In this document: positions 1-5,660 of the stretch, one piece after another
Position numbering within the stretch: position 1 is the stretch's first letter
Layout of the letters: each line of letters starts with the position of its first letter
Source: Pseudomonadota bacterium
Lineage (GTDB): Bacteria; Pseudomonadota; Alphaproteobacteria; Rhizobiales; Xanthobacteraceae
Length of the DNA stretch: 10,372 nt
NCBI GenBank assembly: GCA_023414975.1
Contig: JAEZMI010000376.1
Coordinates: 1-10,372 of the forward strand
Direction of reading: 5' to 3'
Program-made: the position numbers and the translations under genes
Notes under the pieces: model-generated
What the model was told of the DNA's origin: nothing
Seen by the model: the letters and a program-made list of their open reading frames with translations, nothing else
Database searches by the model: none

Positions 1-1050
1 GTCCATCACCCAGACGAGATAGGCCGCAGCGACGTAACCGATGACGAGAACGTGCCAGAAATCCGCAAGACCGTCGCGCAGCCGGGCGGTCCGCCCGTTG
101 CGTGCGCCGATACGCCGGAGGCGGGTCGCGACCCCCTTGCGGATTTGTAGGACGAAGACGATGCACATGCCGGCGACGAACAGGCCCAGCAGGTTGCCCA
201 GCGCCTGATAGGCCGCGAATGACAGCCCCAGAACCCAGGCGGCCCGCAGCAGAAAATAGCCATAGACGATCGTGTGCGTGAAACGGCGGGTCCAGAGATA
301 GCCATAGGCCGCGTTCTCATGCCCCATCGGCACAAGCCGCATTTGCGGCGCGTCCGGGGAGAACACCGCCCGTGCCCCGGCGAGAATGAGACGCGCCAGC
401 ACATTGGCGTTGATGATGGTGACGACCGCCAGACGAACGATGAAGGCAAGGTCCACCAGTGCCAGCACGCCATAGGCCGCCGCAGCGAACGCCGCGATGG
501 GCAAAATGTCGAGAACCGTTCGCACCGCCAGAAGCATCGCCCGCATCGCCAGGGAGCGCGCGGGGCGAATGCTGACGGAGTGACGAAGGCCCGCCAGAAG
601 CCGCTTGACCAGATACTCGGCGAGCAGCGCGGCGGCCAGGACGGCAATCACCATCGTCACCGCCCATCCGACCCGCTCCAGAACGAATGGATCGGACAAA
701 CCCTCCCACACCTCGCCCGTATAGGCTGGCAGACGTTCGAGTTCTCCGACAAGCCCGAGCACCGTGCTGGAAAAAGCGCCCAGCGTCTGTGTCGCACCGG
801 CCAGCCAATCCTCACGCGCCGGCGCCTCCTCGACAGTCCCGACAAGAGCGCGCAGGCGACTGATGAACGCTTTGCGCGCCGCTTCATCCTCCAGTGTCTC
901 CAGAAGCGCGCGGGCGTCCTCGCGCGTGTCTGCGGCGGGGGTGGCCGTGGAGGCTGGAGGGGAGAGCGGCGGGGTCTGTGCGGCGAGAGGTGCGGCACCG
1001 GCAAGGCAAAGAACGAGCAGCAGGATGCTGAACAACGCGCGCGGCGGCAT
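1..1050 (-). CDS. MscS-superfamily mechanosensitive channel, YbiO-like (partial, C-terminus outside window)
   Basis: The 350 residues visible are the N-terminal half of a large inner-membrane mechanosensitive channel, a family that opens under membrane tension to release solutes during hypo-osmotic shock. The ATG at 1050 opens a clear signal peptide (Arg near the N-terminus, hydrophobic core at about 6-20, Ala-X-Ala at 22-24). A periplasmic helical stretch (about 42-105) follows, with a 'LLETLEDEAARKAFISRLRAL' style repeat-free helix that resembles the start of E. coli YbiO as I recall it. Hydrophobic segments lie near 128-148, 173-195, 202-225, 259-280, 284-302 and 331-349; WH at 332-333 in the last one also fits YbiO. 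The pore helix and beta domain typical of MscS would lie beyond the window edge, so the assignment rests on the N-terminal half. The frame runs open to base 1. The gene lies 106 bases downstream of the histidine kinase on the same strand and is probably co-transcribed with it. The Shine-Dalgarno sequence is weak. Confidence 0.75.
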   Translation of the reverse strand, partial: MPPRALFSILLLVLCLAGAAPLAAQTPPLSPPASTATPAADTREDARALLETLEDEAARKAFISRLRALVGTVEEAPAREDWLAGATQTLGAFSSTVLGLVGELERLPAYTGEVWEGLSDPFVLERVGWAVTMVIAVLAAALLAEYLVKRLLAGLRHSVSIRPARSLAMRAMLLAVRTVLDILPIAAFAAAAYGVLALVDLAFIVRLAVVTIINANVLARLILAGARAVFSPDAPQMRLVPMGHENAAYGYLWTRRFTHTIVYGYFLLRAAWVLGLSFAAYQALGNLLGLFVAGMCIVFVLQIRKGVATRLRRIGARNGRTARLRDGLADFWHVLVIGYVAAAYLVWVMD

Positions 1051-1087
1051 GAGGTCATCCGTCGTTCGCGGCCCGGACCAGCATCGA

Positions 1088-1121
1088 CCGGGCGCGCAGA
1101 GGCAAGGGCATGGTCGCCCGG
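1088..1121. repeat. Inverted repeat between kinase and channel genes
   Basis: CCGGGCG at 1088-1094 and CGCCCGG at 1115-1121 are perfect 7-bp inverted arms separated by 20 bases, inside the 106-base gap between the kinase stop and the channel start. The transcript could fold here. There is no T-tract, so a processing site or weak attenuator is as likely as a terminator, and chance is possible at this GC content. Confidence 0.3.
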
Positions 1122-1156
1122 CCAACGCGACACCGACGGGATGGTTCCGGGTGGTT

Positions 1157-3100
1157 TCAGCCCGCGGTCAGCTCCGACAAGGGCTGCTCCGGCAGGGTTG
1201 CCGGTAGTGCGAGCCGGATGGAGGTGCCCGCTGAATCGCTGAATATGTCGAGCCACGCCCCGCACATGGCGGCCCTCGCCTGCATGTTGGCAAGACCTCG
1301 CTTCTCCCGCGGCATCGCCGGCGGATAGGGTCGCGGGCTCATACCATGGCCATTGTCGCTGACGCGGATCCAGCCGCCTCCCGGAGATTCCGGTGCCGCC
1401 TCGCCCACCTCGGGAGCGCTTCCGAGGCGCACCAGGACCCGCGTCCCGCCGGAATGGCGAGCCGCATTGGTGATGGCCTCATCGAGGATGCGCACGATCT
1501 GGATGACGTGCCAGGGACGCAACTCGGGGTGCAGCGGCATGCCGTGCTGTTCGGCCTGCCATTCGAGACGAAGGCCGTGGGAGCGCAATTGCGACTGAGC
1601 CCGTTCGCGCCAGCTGCCGAGAGCCAGAAGCAGATCGCCGCCCATGTCGTCCATGGCATCGATGACGAGGCGCAGCTCGCGCAGGGCCGCCCGCGCCGCC
1701 TGGTTGATGCGCGCGCCCTGTGCGTCGCGCTCACTGAGGGCAACGATGCTCATCAGCTGCCCGCCGAGGCCGTCATGCAGGTCGCGCATGAGACGGGAGC
1801 GCTCTGTGGCCAACGCGATGGCACGGGAACGCTCCTCTTCGCGCGCAAAGCTGGCGCGCACCTTCTCCTCCGCCTCCCCGACGAGATCGATCATGCGGGT
1901 GGCGAAGGCGTCCACCTCGTTGAGCGCATGGGCGAAGCGCCAGGTGAGAGCCGCGCCGATCGCCACGAGGAGAAAAGAGATGGACATACGCGCAAGGAAG
2001 ATACGGCCATGCTGGATGATGTCGGCAGCCACCAGCATGTCGTAAACCCAACAGGTTAGTACGATCGTGAGGGCGCAGCTCATTATCATGGTGACGCTGC
2101 TACCCGTCCGCAACGCACGCCGGGCGACCAGGGCGAGCGAGAGGATCAGCATCACGCATCCCACGGGCATGGCGAGCAGCACATAGATCCAGCGCAAAAG
2201 CCAGAAATTCGCCAACAAGGCGCTCACGATCATCGCCAACGAGGGGACGAACAGCAGGGGGGTCCAGCGGGGCAGTGGCTCGCGAAAGAAGAGGGTCAGG
2301 AAGACGAACAGCAGTGCCGTTTCAAGCGGCGTGGCCGCCCCCATCAGCACCGTAAATCTCGATTGCAGACTGCCTAAAATCGGCGTCGTCGTGAGCCCCT
2401 GCACGACGCCCAGAACCATAGCGCCGGCCAACATACCATAGGCCAGCTCATGGCGCCGGTTGAGCCACATAATGCCAAGGATCACGGCAAGGATGGCTTT
2501 CCATGACTTGAAGATCAGGGGTAGCGTCGCAAACAGGAAGCTTCGCAGCCCGTAGGCTGGCCGCAACTGGTTCGTGGGTCCGACATAGACGCGGTCGAGA
2601 TAACCGCGCAGGGGACCCCAAACATAAAGTCGGATGGAGATCGCGTTTGTGCCGGAGCGCAGTATCGCGTTCGGTATGGCCGCCATTACCGGCATGTTGT
2701 TGAGGTGCCAGTTGATCTCTGGGTCGAGCCGTGTGTCCAGCACGATCTGCCCGTTTATGGCGACCTCCACCGCGTTGCCCAGGCGCGGCAGCATGATCGA
2801 CCAGGGAGTGGAGGCCGCATCCGGCCGATATTCAAACGAGGCCTCAAACTCGGGCGGAGCCGCCATCGTAAAGTTCGAGTCCAGCACATGCGGCAGTTGC
2901 ACGGTTTCGGAGCGGCCACCCTCGTAGAGAGACGCCGTGCTTATGGCGTACTCGTCCGGAGGCGTCGGCGGGCTCTGGTCGAACAGCCAGAGGCAGGCAA
3001 GAAACGTCACGAGCTGCAGCAGAAGGAACAGAGTGACCCGCTGCCAAGGAGCGCCCAGCGCTCCACCGGCTGCCGGCTCGCTCCCCGCTGTGTCGCTCAC
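1157..3100 (-). CDS. 7TM membrane sensor histidine kinase (HisKA_3/NarL-type partner)
   Basis: This is a 647-residue sensor kinase. One transmembrane helix (about 22-41) is followed by a periplasmic beta-rich domain (about 50-185) with the pattern VAINGQIV at 113-120 and NAISIRLYVWGP at 152-163, which resembles the sugar-binding-like jelly-roll used by 7TMR-DISM receptors. Seven hydrophobic segments follow (about 188-212, 219-237, 257-272, 281-298, 300-324, 337-357, 368-390). A short coiled linker (about 395-435) leads to a HisKA_3 dimerisation domain: DLHDGLGGQL at 440-449 places the phospho-accepting histidine at 442. The ATPase domain shows an N box (DEAITNAARHS at 540-550, Asn545), a G1 box (SDNGHGM at 581-587) and a G2-like KRGL at 600-603. 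All catalytic motifs are intact. The start is GTG, and GTGA overlaps the stop of the response regulator, which implies translational coupling. The cognate regulator is almost certainly that upstream gene; the ligand is unknown. Confidence 0.93.
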   Translation of the reverse strand: MSDTAGSEPAAGGALGAPWQRVTLFLLLQLVTFLACLWLFDQSPPTPPDEYAISTASLYEGGRSETVQLPHVLDSNFTMAAPPEFEASFEYRPDAASTPWSIMLPRLGNAVEVAINGQIVLDTRLDPEINWHLNNMPVMAAIPNAILRSGTNAISIRLYVWGPLRGYLDRVYVGPTNQLRPAYGLRSFLFATLPLIFKSWKAILAVILGIMWLNRRHELAYGMLAGAMVLGVVQGLTTTPILGSLQSRFTVLMGAATPLETALLFVFLTLFFREPLPRWTPLLFVPSLAMIVSALLANFWLLRWIYVLLAMPVGCVMLILSLALVARRALRTGSSVTMIMSCALTIVLTCWVYDMLVAADIIQHGRIFLARMSISFLLVAIGAALTWRFAHALNEVDAFATRMIDLVGEAEEKVRASFAREEERSRAIALATERSRLMRDLHDGLGGQLMSIVALSERDAQGARINQAARAALRELRLVIDAMDDMGGDLLLALGSWRERAQSQLRSHGLRLEWQAEQHGMPLHPELRPWHVIQIVRILDEAITNAARHSGGTRVLVRLGSAPEVGEAAPESPGGGWIRVSDNGHGMSPRPYPPAMPREKRGLANMQARAAMCGAWLDIFSDSAGTSIRLALPATLPEQPLSELTAG

Positions 3101-3792
3101 AGCCGGATCAGTCCCTGCTGCACGGCCTCGAACACCGCTTCGCCGCGTGTGTTCACTTCGAGCTTTCGGTAGATGCTCTTGATATGGCCGGGCACGGTCT
3201 GCCGCGACAGGCCGAGATGTTCGGCGATTTCCGCATAGCTGAAGCCCTTGGCGATGCCCCAGAGAATGTCGATCTCGCGGGCCGTCAGACGCGCTGTATT
3301 GAGCTTGGGCCGCCGTTTCATGCCGTACTCCGGCTGAGCGCCCGCCTGCGTCCGGCGCACGATATAGCGCGCGATGGACGCGGAGATCGGCGAGTACCCC
3401 ATCGCCAGTTCACGCACCGTTGCGGCCACGTCCGTCTGGAAGGCATCCTTGAGCAGATAGCCTGTGGCGCCGGCGGTAATGGCGGCGATCACGCTCTCCT
3501 CGTCGCCGAGGATCGAGATCACCATGATGTCCGTGCTCGGCGAAAACCGGCGCACCTGCCGGATCAACTCGATGCCGTGGCCATCGGGCAATTGAAGGTC
3601 TGTGAGCAGAATGCGCGGCATGCCCTTCGACAGCGCGGCCAGCGCCTCGGAGACGCTGGCCGCACAGGTCACCGCGAAATCTCCGGCGGAAAGCAACGCA
3701 TAGCAAAGACGCTCGCGCGTCGGCGCGTCGTCTTCGACCAGGAGGACGTCCGTCAGCCCTCTCACCGGATCGCCCTCATCACGGATTACCAT
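3097..3792 (-). CDS. NarL/LuxR-family two-component response regulator
   Basis: A 231-residue cytoplasmic DNA-binding response regulator. The receiver domain (about 14-130) has the acidic cluster EDD at 20-22, the phospho-accepting Asp65 in LLTDLQLPDGHG, Ser93 as the conserved hydroxyl and Lys115 in YLLKD. A linker (about 135-165) leads to a LuxR-type helix-turn-helix (about 168-230): LTAREIDIL at 169-177, recognition region LGLSRQTVPGHIKSIYRKL at 193-211. The wording TVPGHIKSIYRKL, with Pro-Gly in place of the more usual Val/Ser-X-His, is a recurring variant in regulators paired with 7TM sensor kinases, as I recall. The ATG at 3792 is preceded by GGGA at a usable distance. The gene is first in an apparent operon with the kinase (4-base overlap) and the channel. 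Its targets are unknown; self-regulation and control of the channel are reasonable guesses. Confidence 0.95.
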   Translation of the reverse strand: MVIRDEGDPVRGLTDVLLVEDDAPTRERLCYALLSAGDFAVTCAASVSEALAALSKGMPRILLTDLQLPDGHGIELIRQVRRFSPSTDIMVISILGDEESVIAAITAGATGYLLKDAFQTDVAATVRELAMGYSPISASIARYIVRRTQAGAQPEYGMKRRPKLNTARLTAREIDILWGIAKGFSYAEIAEHLGLSRQTVPGHIKSIYRKLEVNTRGEAVFEAVQQGLIRL

Positions 3793-3870
3793 GTCACATC
3801 CCGCAAATCAGAGCGGTGGGAGGACCTCGTGCCGCTGGCAAGATGACGAAAGACGTACTGGGTCGCACTC

Positions 3871-3898
3871 ATTATCGGTTTTGAAATACCTCTGTCCA
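3871..3898 (-). promoter_or_regulatory. Candidate sigma70-type promoter for the regulator-kinase-channel operon
   Basis: On the minus strand TGGACA (3898-3893) and GATAAT (3876-3871) are separated by 16 bases, each matching the -35 and -10 consensus in five of six positions. Transcription would start near 3864, leaving a leader of about 70 bases before the regulator ATG at 3792. Spacing and match are good for an AT-poor genome, but alphaproteobacterial promoters are degenerate, so this is a prediction only. Confidence 0.45.
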
Positions 3899-4030
3899 GT
3901 TTCTCTTTCGAGCTGTTAATGACTTGTCCAAGCCGCCATTCCGTGAGGCGGGAGTATCTTCAGCCTACCTTCGGTGGCGATCGCAAAAGGGCTAATTGCT
4001 GCCCGACCCCTTTCATCACGGTGCCACGTA

Positions 4031-4042
4031 GCCCATATGGGC
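4031..4042. repeat. 12-bp perfect palindrome upstream of rpsU
   Basis: GCCCATATGGGC is a perfect palindrome 69 bases before the rpsU start. Flanking CGTA (4027-4030) and TACG (4047-4050) are also complementary, offset by four extra G bases. It could be an operator for a dimeric repressor or the tip of a leader hairpin with an ATAT loop. Function is unknown. Confidence 0.4.
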
Positions 4043-4075
4043 GGGGTACGCCATGTCGGCGGACCTTTTGAATCG

Positions 4076-4094
4076 GCAGCGGACTACCGGCTGC
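4076..4094 (+). promoter_or_regulatory. Leader hairpin just upstream of rpsU
   Basis: GCAGC (4076-4080) pairs with GCTGC (4090-4094), and GG (4081-4082) can continue the stem with CC (4087-4088) across one bulged G, leaving a four-base ACTA loop. The structure ends 17 bases before the TTG start, close to the ribosome landing zone, so it could influence S21 translation. Ribosomal protein leaders are often autoregulatory, but nothing here proves that. Confidence 0.3.
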
Positions 4095-4111
4095 ATGAGA
4101 TCGGATAGGAA

Positions 4112-4384
4112 TTGCAGGTTCTCGTACGCGACAACAATGTCGACCAAGCCCTGAGAGTGCTCAAGAAGAAGATGCAGCGCGAAGGCGTGTTCCGGGAAAT
4201 GAAGGCCCGCCGCGCCTATGAAAAGCCCTCCGAGCGGCGCAACCGTGAAGAAGCCGAAGCCGTCCGCCGCGCGCGCAAGGCGGCTCGTAAGCAGGCGGTG
4301 CGTGACGGCCTGATCGCGGCTCCCAAGAAGAAGCCGCTGCCCGAACGGACTCCACGTCCCGCGGCCCCTACCGAGGCAAAATAA
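4112..4384 (+). CDS. rpsU: 30S ribosomal protein S21 (bS21)
   Basis: A 90-residue small, very basic protein of the 30S subunit, positioned near the 3' end of 16S rRNA, where it helps mRNA engagement during initiation. The N-terminus MQVLVRDNNVDQALRVLKK and the following MQREGVFREMKARRAYEKPS (residues 21-40) are diagnostic of alphaproteobacterial bS21. A Lys/Arg/Ala helix (about 42-65) is followed by a Pro/Lys-rich tail (about 66-90), longer than the roughly 70 residues of E. coli S21. The start is TTG: an in-frame TAG lies one codon upstream (4106-4108), and the family N-terminus begins exactly at this TTG. GGA at 4103-4105 is the best-placed ribosome binding sequence; AGGA at 4107-4110 is too close. 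The gene is followed by a hairpin and then cspA. Hyphomicrobiales genomes often carry more than one rpsU copy, so this may be a cold- or stress-associated paralogue. Confidence 0.97.
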   Translation: MQVLVRDNNVDQALRVLKKKMQREGVFREMKARRAYEKPSERRNREEAEAVRRARKAARKQAVRDGLIAAPKKKPLPERTPRPAAPTEAK

Positions 4385-4419
4385 AACCCCGTCGGGGTTG
4401 TAACAGAGCTTGCAACCCT
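4385..4419 (+). terminator. rpsU 3' hairpin with a competing alternative hairpin
   Basis: AACCCC (4385-4390, starting right after the TAA stop; 4385-4386 are A) and GGGGTT (4394-4399) form a 6-bp stem with a GTC loop. The downstream bases are TTGTAA, so the T-tract is very short and termination would be weak. The right arm also takes part in a second stem: GGGTTGTAA (4395-4403) pairs with TTGCAACCC (4410-4418) around a six-base loop, with one G-T wobble. The two stems cannot form together. Either could act as a leaky terminator or as part of a regulatory leader for cspA. Confidence 0.5.
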
Positions 4420-4428
4420 GTACGGTAT

Positions 4429-4505
4429 CTGCATCGATCTTGGACGTTGAACTTTGTTTTGCGCATCTTTGCGCGTCGGCGAACTTCCTCTCAAATCGAT
4501 GCCAG
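4429..4505 (+). promoter_or_regulatory. Predicted structured 5' leader of cspA
   Basis: GCATCGAT (4431-4438) and ATCGATGC (4495-4502) are perfect 8-bp complements 56 bases apart. CT before and AG after extend the stem to 10 bp if one C is bulged. Inside it, GCGCA (4461-4465) and TGCGC (4470-4474) form a small hairpin, and TTCCT (4485-4489) is complementary to AGGAA (4554-4558) of the cspA ribosome binding site. In addition TGTCG (4543-4547) and CGACA (4569-4573) flank the Shine-Dalgarno sequence and start codon. Long structured leaders are known for cspA mRNAs in enterobacteria, where they act as temperature switches; transfer of that role to this sequence is inference. I could not find a clear promoter in 4385-4564. 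Confidence 0.4.
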
Positions 4506-4564
4506 CGTGACGTCTGCGCCCGCGTAGGCGAAAGAATATCTATGTCGACTGAAAGGAATTCGTC

Positions 4565-4774
4565 ATGGCGACAGGTACTGTGAAGTGGTTCAACGGCCAG
4601 AAGGGCTATGGTTTCATCCAGCCGGATAACGGCGGCCCGGATGTGTTCGTGCATATTTCGGCGGTCGAGCGGGCTGGCATGTCCAGCCTGAACGAAGGTC
4701 AGAAGATCTCCTTCGAGGTTCTGGCCGACCGCCGCACCGGCAAGCAGTCGGCCGGCAATCTTCAGGCGGCGTGA
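4565..4774 (+). CDS. cspA: CspA-family cold shock protein
   Basis: A 69-residue single-domain OB-fold protein that binds single-stranded RNA and DNA in the cytoplasm and melts mRNA secondary structure, commonly induced by cold or growth change. The family start GTVKWFN (4-10) is followed by RNP1 KGYGFI (13-18) and RNP2 VFVHI (27-31); the aromatic nucleic-acid-binding residues Trp8, Tyr15, Phe17, Phe28 and His30 are present. Full family length. The ATG at 4565 is preceded by AAAGGA at 4552-4557, a good Shine-Dalgarno at seven bases. It sits 180 bases after rpsU and is closed by a strong hairpin terminator. The exact paralogue number cannot be told from the window, so the symbol is used in the family sense. 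Confidence 0.96.
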   Translation: MATGTVKWFNGQKGYGFIQPDNGGPDVFVHISAVERAGMSSLNEGQKISFEVLADRRTGKQSAGNLQAA

Positions 4775-4820
4775 GTCCCATTCGCCCGCATCCGGTTGAT
4801 CCGACGGGCAGCATGCTTCG

Positions 4821-4847
4821 AGAAGGCCGGGGCTAACCCGGCCTTCT
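4821..4847 (+). terminator. Strong hairpin terminator after cspA
   Basis: AGAAGGCCGGG (4821-4831) and CCCGGCCTTCT (4837-4847) form a perfect 11-bp stem with a five-base GCTAA loop, followed by TCATTT. The stem is very stable and the right arm is partly T-rich. It lies 47 bases after the cspA stop and 20 bases before the next start codon, so it should limit read-through from cspA into the downstream gene. Confidence 0.8.
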
Positions 4848-4867
4848 TCATTTGAAGGGAACGAGGG

Positions 4868-5167
4868 ATGACGAAGCCGACCCGCGAGACCCTGTTCAAG
4901 CCCACGCTGTCGCGCACCGAGAGCAAGGCGGAAGCCGTTTCCCGCATCGCCATGTCGATGATCGAGCAGGAGACCGCCCGGCGCGAAGCCAAGACCGAGC
5001 GGCTGCGTCAGGCCCGGCTCGACCGCGATGCCGCCGAAGCGGCGACGCCTTCCTCGGGCAAAGAGCCCGCTTCCGTCGTTGCCAAACCGTCCAAGTCCCG
5101 TGCCAAAGTGGCCGGCAAGGCCGCCACGAAAGTGCCGGCCGGGTCCGCCGCCCGCAGCGCCGGATGA
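4868..5167 (+). CDS. Conserved hypothetical small basic protein downstream of cspA
   Basis: A 99-residue soluble protein of unknown function. The N-terminal part (TKPTRETLFKPTLSRTESK, 2-20) is polar. The middle (about 20-60) is a predicted charged helix or coiled coil rich in Glu, Arg and Ala (EQETARREAKTERLRQARLD at 33-52). The last 40 residues are Lys/Ala/Ser/Pro-rich and probably disordered, like a nucleic-acid-binding tail. There is no signal peptide or membrane segment. The ATG at 4868 follows GAAGGGA (4854-4860) at a good distance and a second purine run GAGGG directly before it. I have the impression that similar short proteins starting MTKPTRETLFKPTLSRTESK occur beside cold shock genes in other Hyphomicrobiales, but I cannot verify this here. 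The basic composition and context suggest a role with RNA or ribosomes; that is inference only. Confidence 0.75.
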   Translation: MTKPTRETLFKPTLSRTESKAEAVSRIAMSMIEQETARREAKTERLRQARLDRDAAEAATPSSGKEPASVVAKPSKSRAKVAGKAATKVPAGSAARSAG

Positions 5168-5169
5168 CA

Positions 5170-5215
5170 TTGAAGGCGGGGCGTCCGGGATGGACATGCC
5201 CCTAGGCTCCTTCAA
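5170..5215 (+). terminator. Extended imperfect hairpin after the 99-residue gene
   Basis: Starting three bases after the stop codon, TTGAAGG (5170-5176) pairs with CCTTCAA (5209-5215), GGGGC (5178-5182) with GCCCC (5198-5202), and GTCC (5183-5186) with GGAC (5192-5195), giving 16 base pairs around a GGGAT loop with a two-base bulge and a 1/6 internal loop. No T-tract follows. A terminator or 3'-end stabiliser is the simplest reading. Confidence 0.5.
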
Positions 5216-5233
5216 CGATGCGGTTGGGGCGAC

Positions 5234-5264
5234 TTTGTCGTCCTTAAGAAATCGTGCCGACAAA
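5234..5264. repeat. Inverted repeat upstream of the 98-residue gene
   Basis: TTTGTCG (5234-5240) and CGACAAA (5258-5264) are perfect 7-bp inverted arms separated by 17 bases; the spacer contains the palindrome CTTAAG (5243-5248). The arms lie 77 bases before the GTG start at 5341 in the only non-coding stretch before it. The layout suits an operator or another RNA hairpin. No confident promoter was found beside it. Confidence 0.35.
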
Positions 5265-5340
5265 TCCGCGCCGACCTAGAGCGCGCCCTTGCGTACCGAC
5301 GTGCCGAAACTGCTGCCCGAGGGCGGCAAAGGAGGAACCC

Positions 5341-5637
5341 GTGCCGGTACAACATCTCTCGTCCGTCAGCTCGCAAACCGAGCTCCACACGCCCCTCGCC
5401 CGGCCCGTAAAGGTCGGAGGCGAGGCGCCGCGCGCGTTCCTGACGGTTCTCGACGCGCTCGCCACCCTGAACGACCATGCGGCCGCCAGTGCGCATGACG
5501 CCGATGACGTCATCGATGCGCTGATCCGTGCGGCGCGCAGTAACGACCCGGCCCTGCTCGCTCGCGCGACAGATCATTTCGAACAAACGCTGCAGCGGTG
5601 GTACGCCGTACCGGGCTCCACTCCCTGGCCGCGCTGA
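5341..5637 (+). CDS. Hypothetical 98-residue protein
   Basis: I do not recognise this protein. The GTG at 5341 is preceded by AAAGGAGG (5328-5335), a near-perfect Shine-Dalgarno at five bases, which decides this start over an in-frame GTG at 5254. The first 30 residues are polar with several prolines and are probably flexible. The rest looks helical: AFLTVLDALATLNDHAA at about 32-48, DADDVIDALIRAA at about 53-65, and LLARATDHFEQTLQRWYA at about 72-89, ending PGSTPWPR. It is acidic to neutral, soluble, without signal peptide, membrane helix or cysteine. It ends 13 bases from the end of the convergent diguanylate cyclase gene. Codon use fits the neighbours, so recent transfer is not suggested. 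A small helical adaptor or regulator is possible, but no function can be named. Confidence 0.65.
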   Translation: MPVQHLSSVSSQTELHTPLARPVKVGGEAPRAFLTVLDALATLNDHAAASAHDADDVIDALIRAARSNDPALLARATDHFEQTLQRWYAVPGSTPWPR

Positions 5638-5639
5638 GC

Positions 5640-5660
5640 CCGCCGGCGCTCTATCGGCGG
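5640..5660. terminator. Possible bidirectional hairpin between convergent genes
   Basis: CCGCCG (5640-5645) and CGGCGG (5655-5660) form a 6-bp stem with a nine-base loop. It spans the 13-base gap between two convergent genes and includes the stop codon of the diguanylate cyclase. There is no T-tract in either direction, so it is at most a weak shared terminator. Confidence 0.3.

Larger units (their letters stand above)
3793..4111. other. Divergent intergenic region between the regulator gene and rpsU
   Basis: This 319-base stretch separates two divergently transcribed units and has no convincing coding content. It is visibly more AT-rich than the genes around it, especially at 3845-3960. It contains the minus-strand promoter candidate at 3871-3898, a GCGATCGC palindrome at 3977-3984, complementary AAAGGG (3986-3991) and CCCTTT (4008-4013), the 12-bp palindrome at 4031-4042 and the hairpin at 4076-4094. 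I could not find a clear plus-strand promoter for rpsU. A long minus-strand reading frame starting to the right ends at 4016, but it is antisense to rpsU and cspA and is not a gene. Confidence 0.6.

Noticed and set aside
274..1242. 322-residue open frame on the plus strand and several minus-strand frames over the channel gene
   Set aside because: The minus-strand frame opening at 1050 gives a signal peptide and membrane helices typical of a YbiO-like channel. The others are Arg/Gly/Pro-rich shadows.
4507..4517. TGACGTCTGCG in the cspA leader as a cold box
   Set aside because: Only the first six bases match the enterobacterial cold box as I recall it, and TGACGT alone is common by chance.
5164..5205. 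Tiny 13-codon frame overlapping the stop of the 99-residue gene (ATGA)
   Set aside because: It has no conserved features and lies within the hairpin arms at 5170-5202; the hairpin explains the region better.
4016..5263. 415-residue open frame on the minus strand
   Set aside because: It lies antisense to rpsU, cspA and the 99-residue gene, whose products are recognisable or well supported. Its composition (Gly, Arg, Leu-rich without any domain) is typical of antisense frames in GC-rich DNA.
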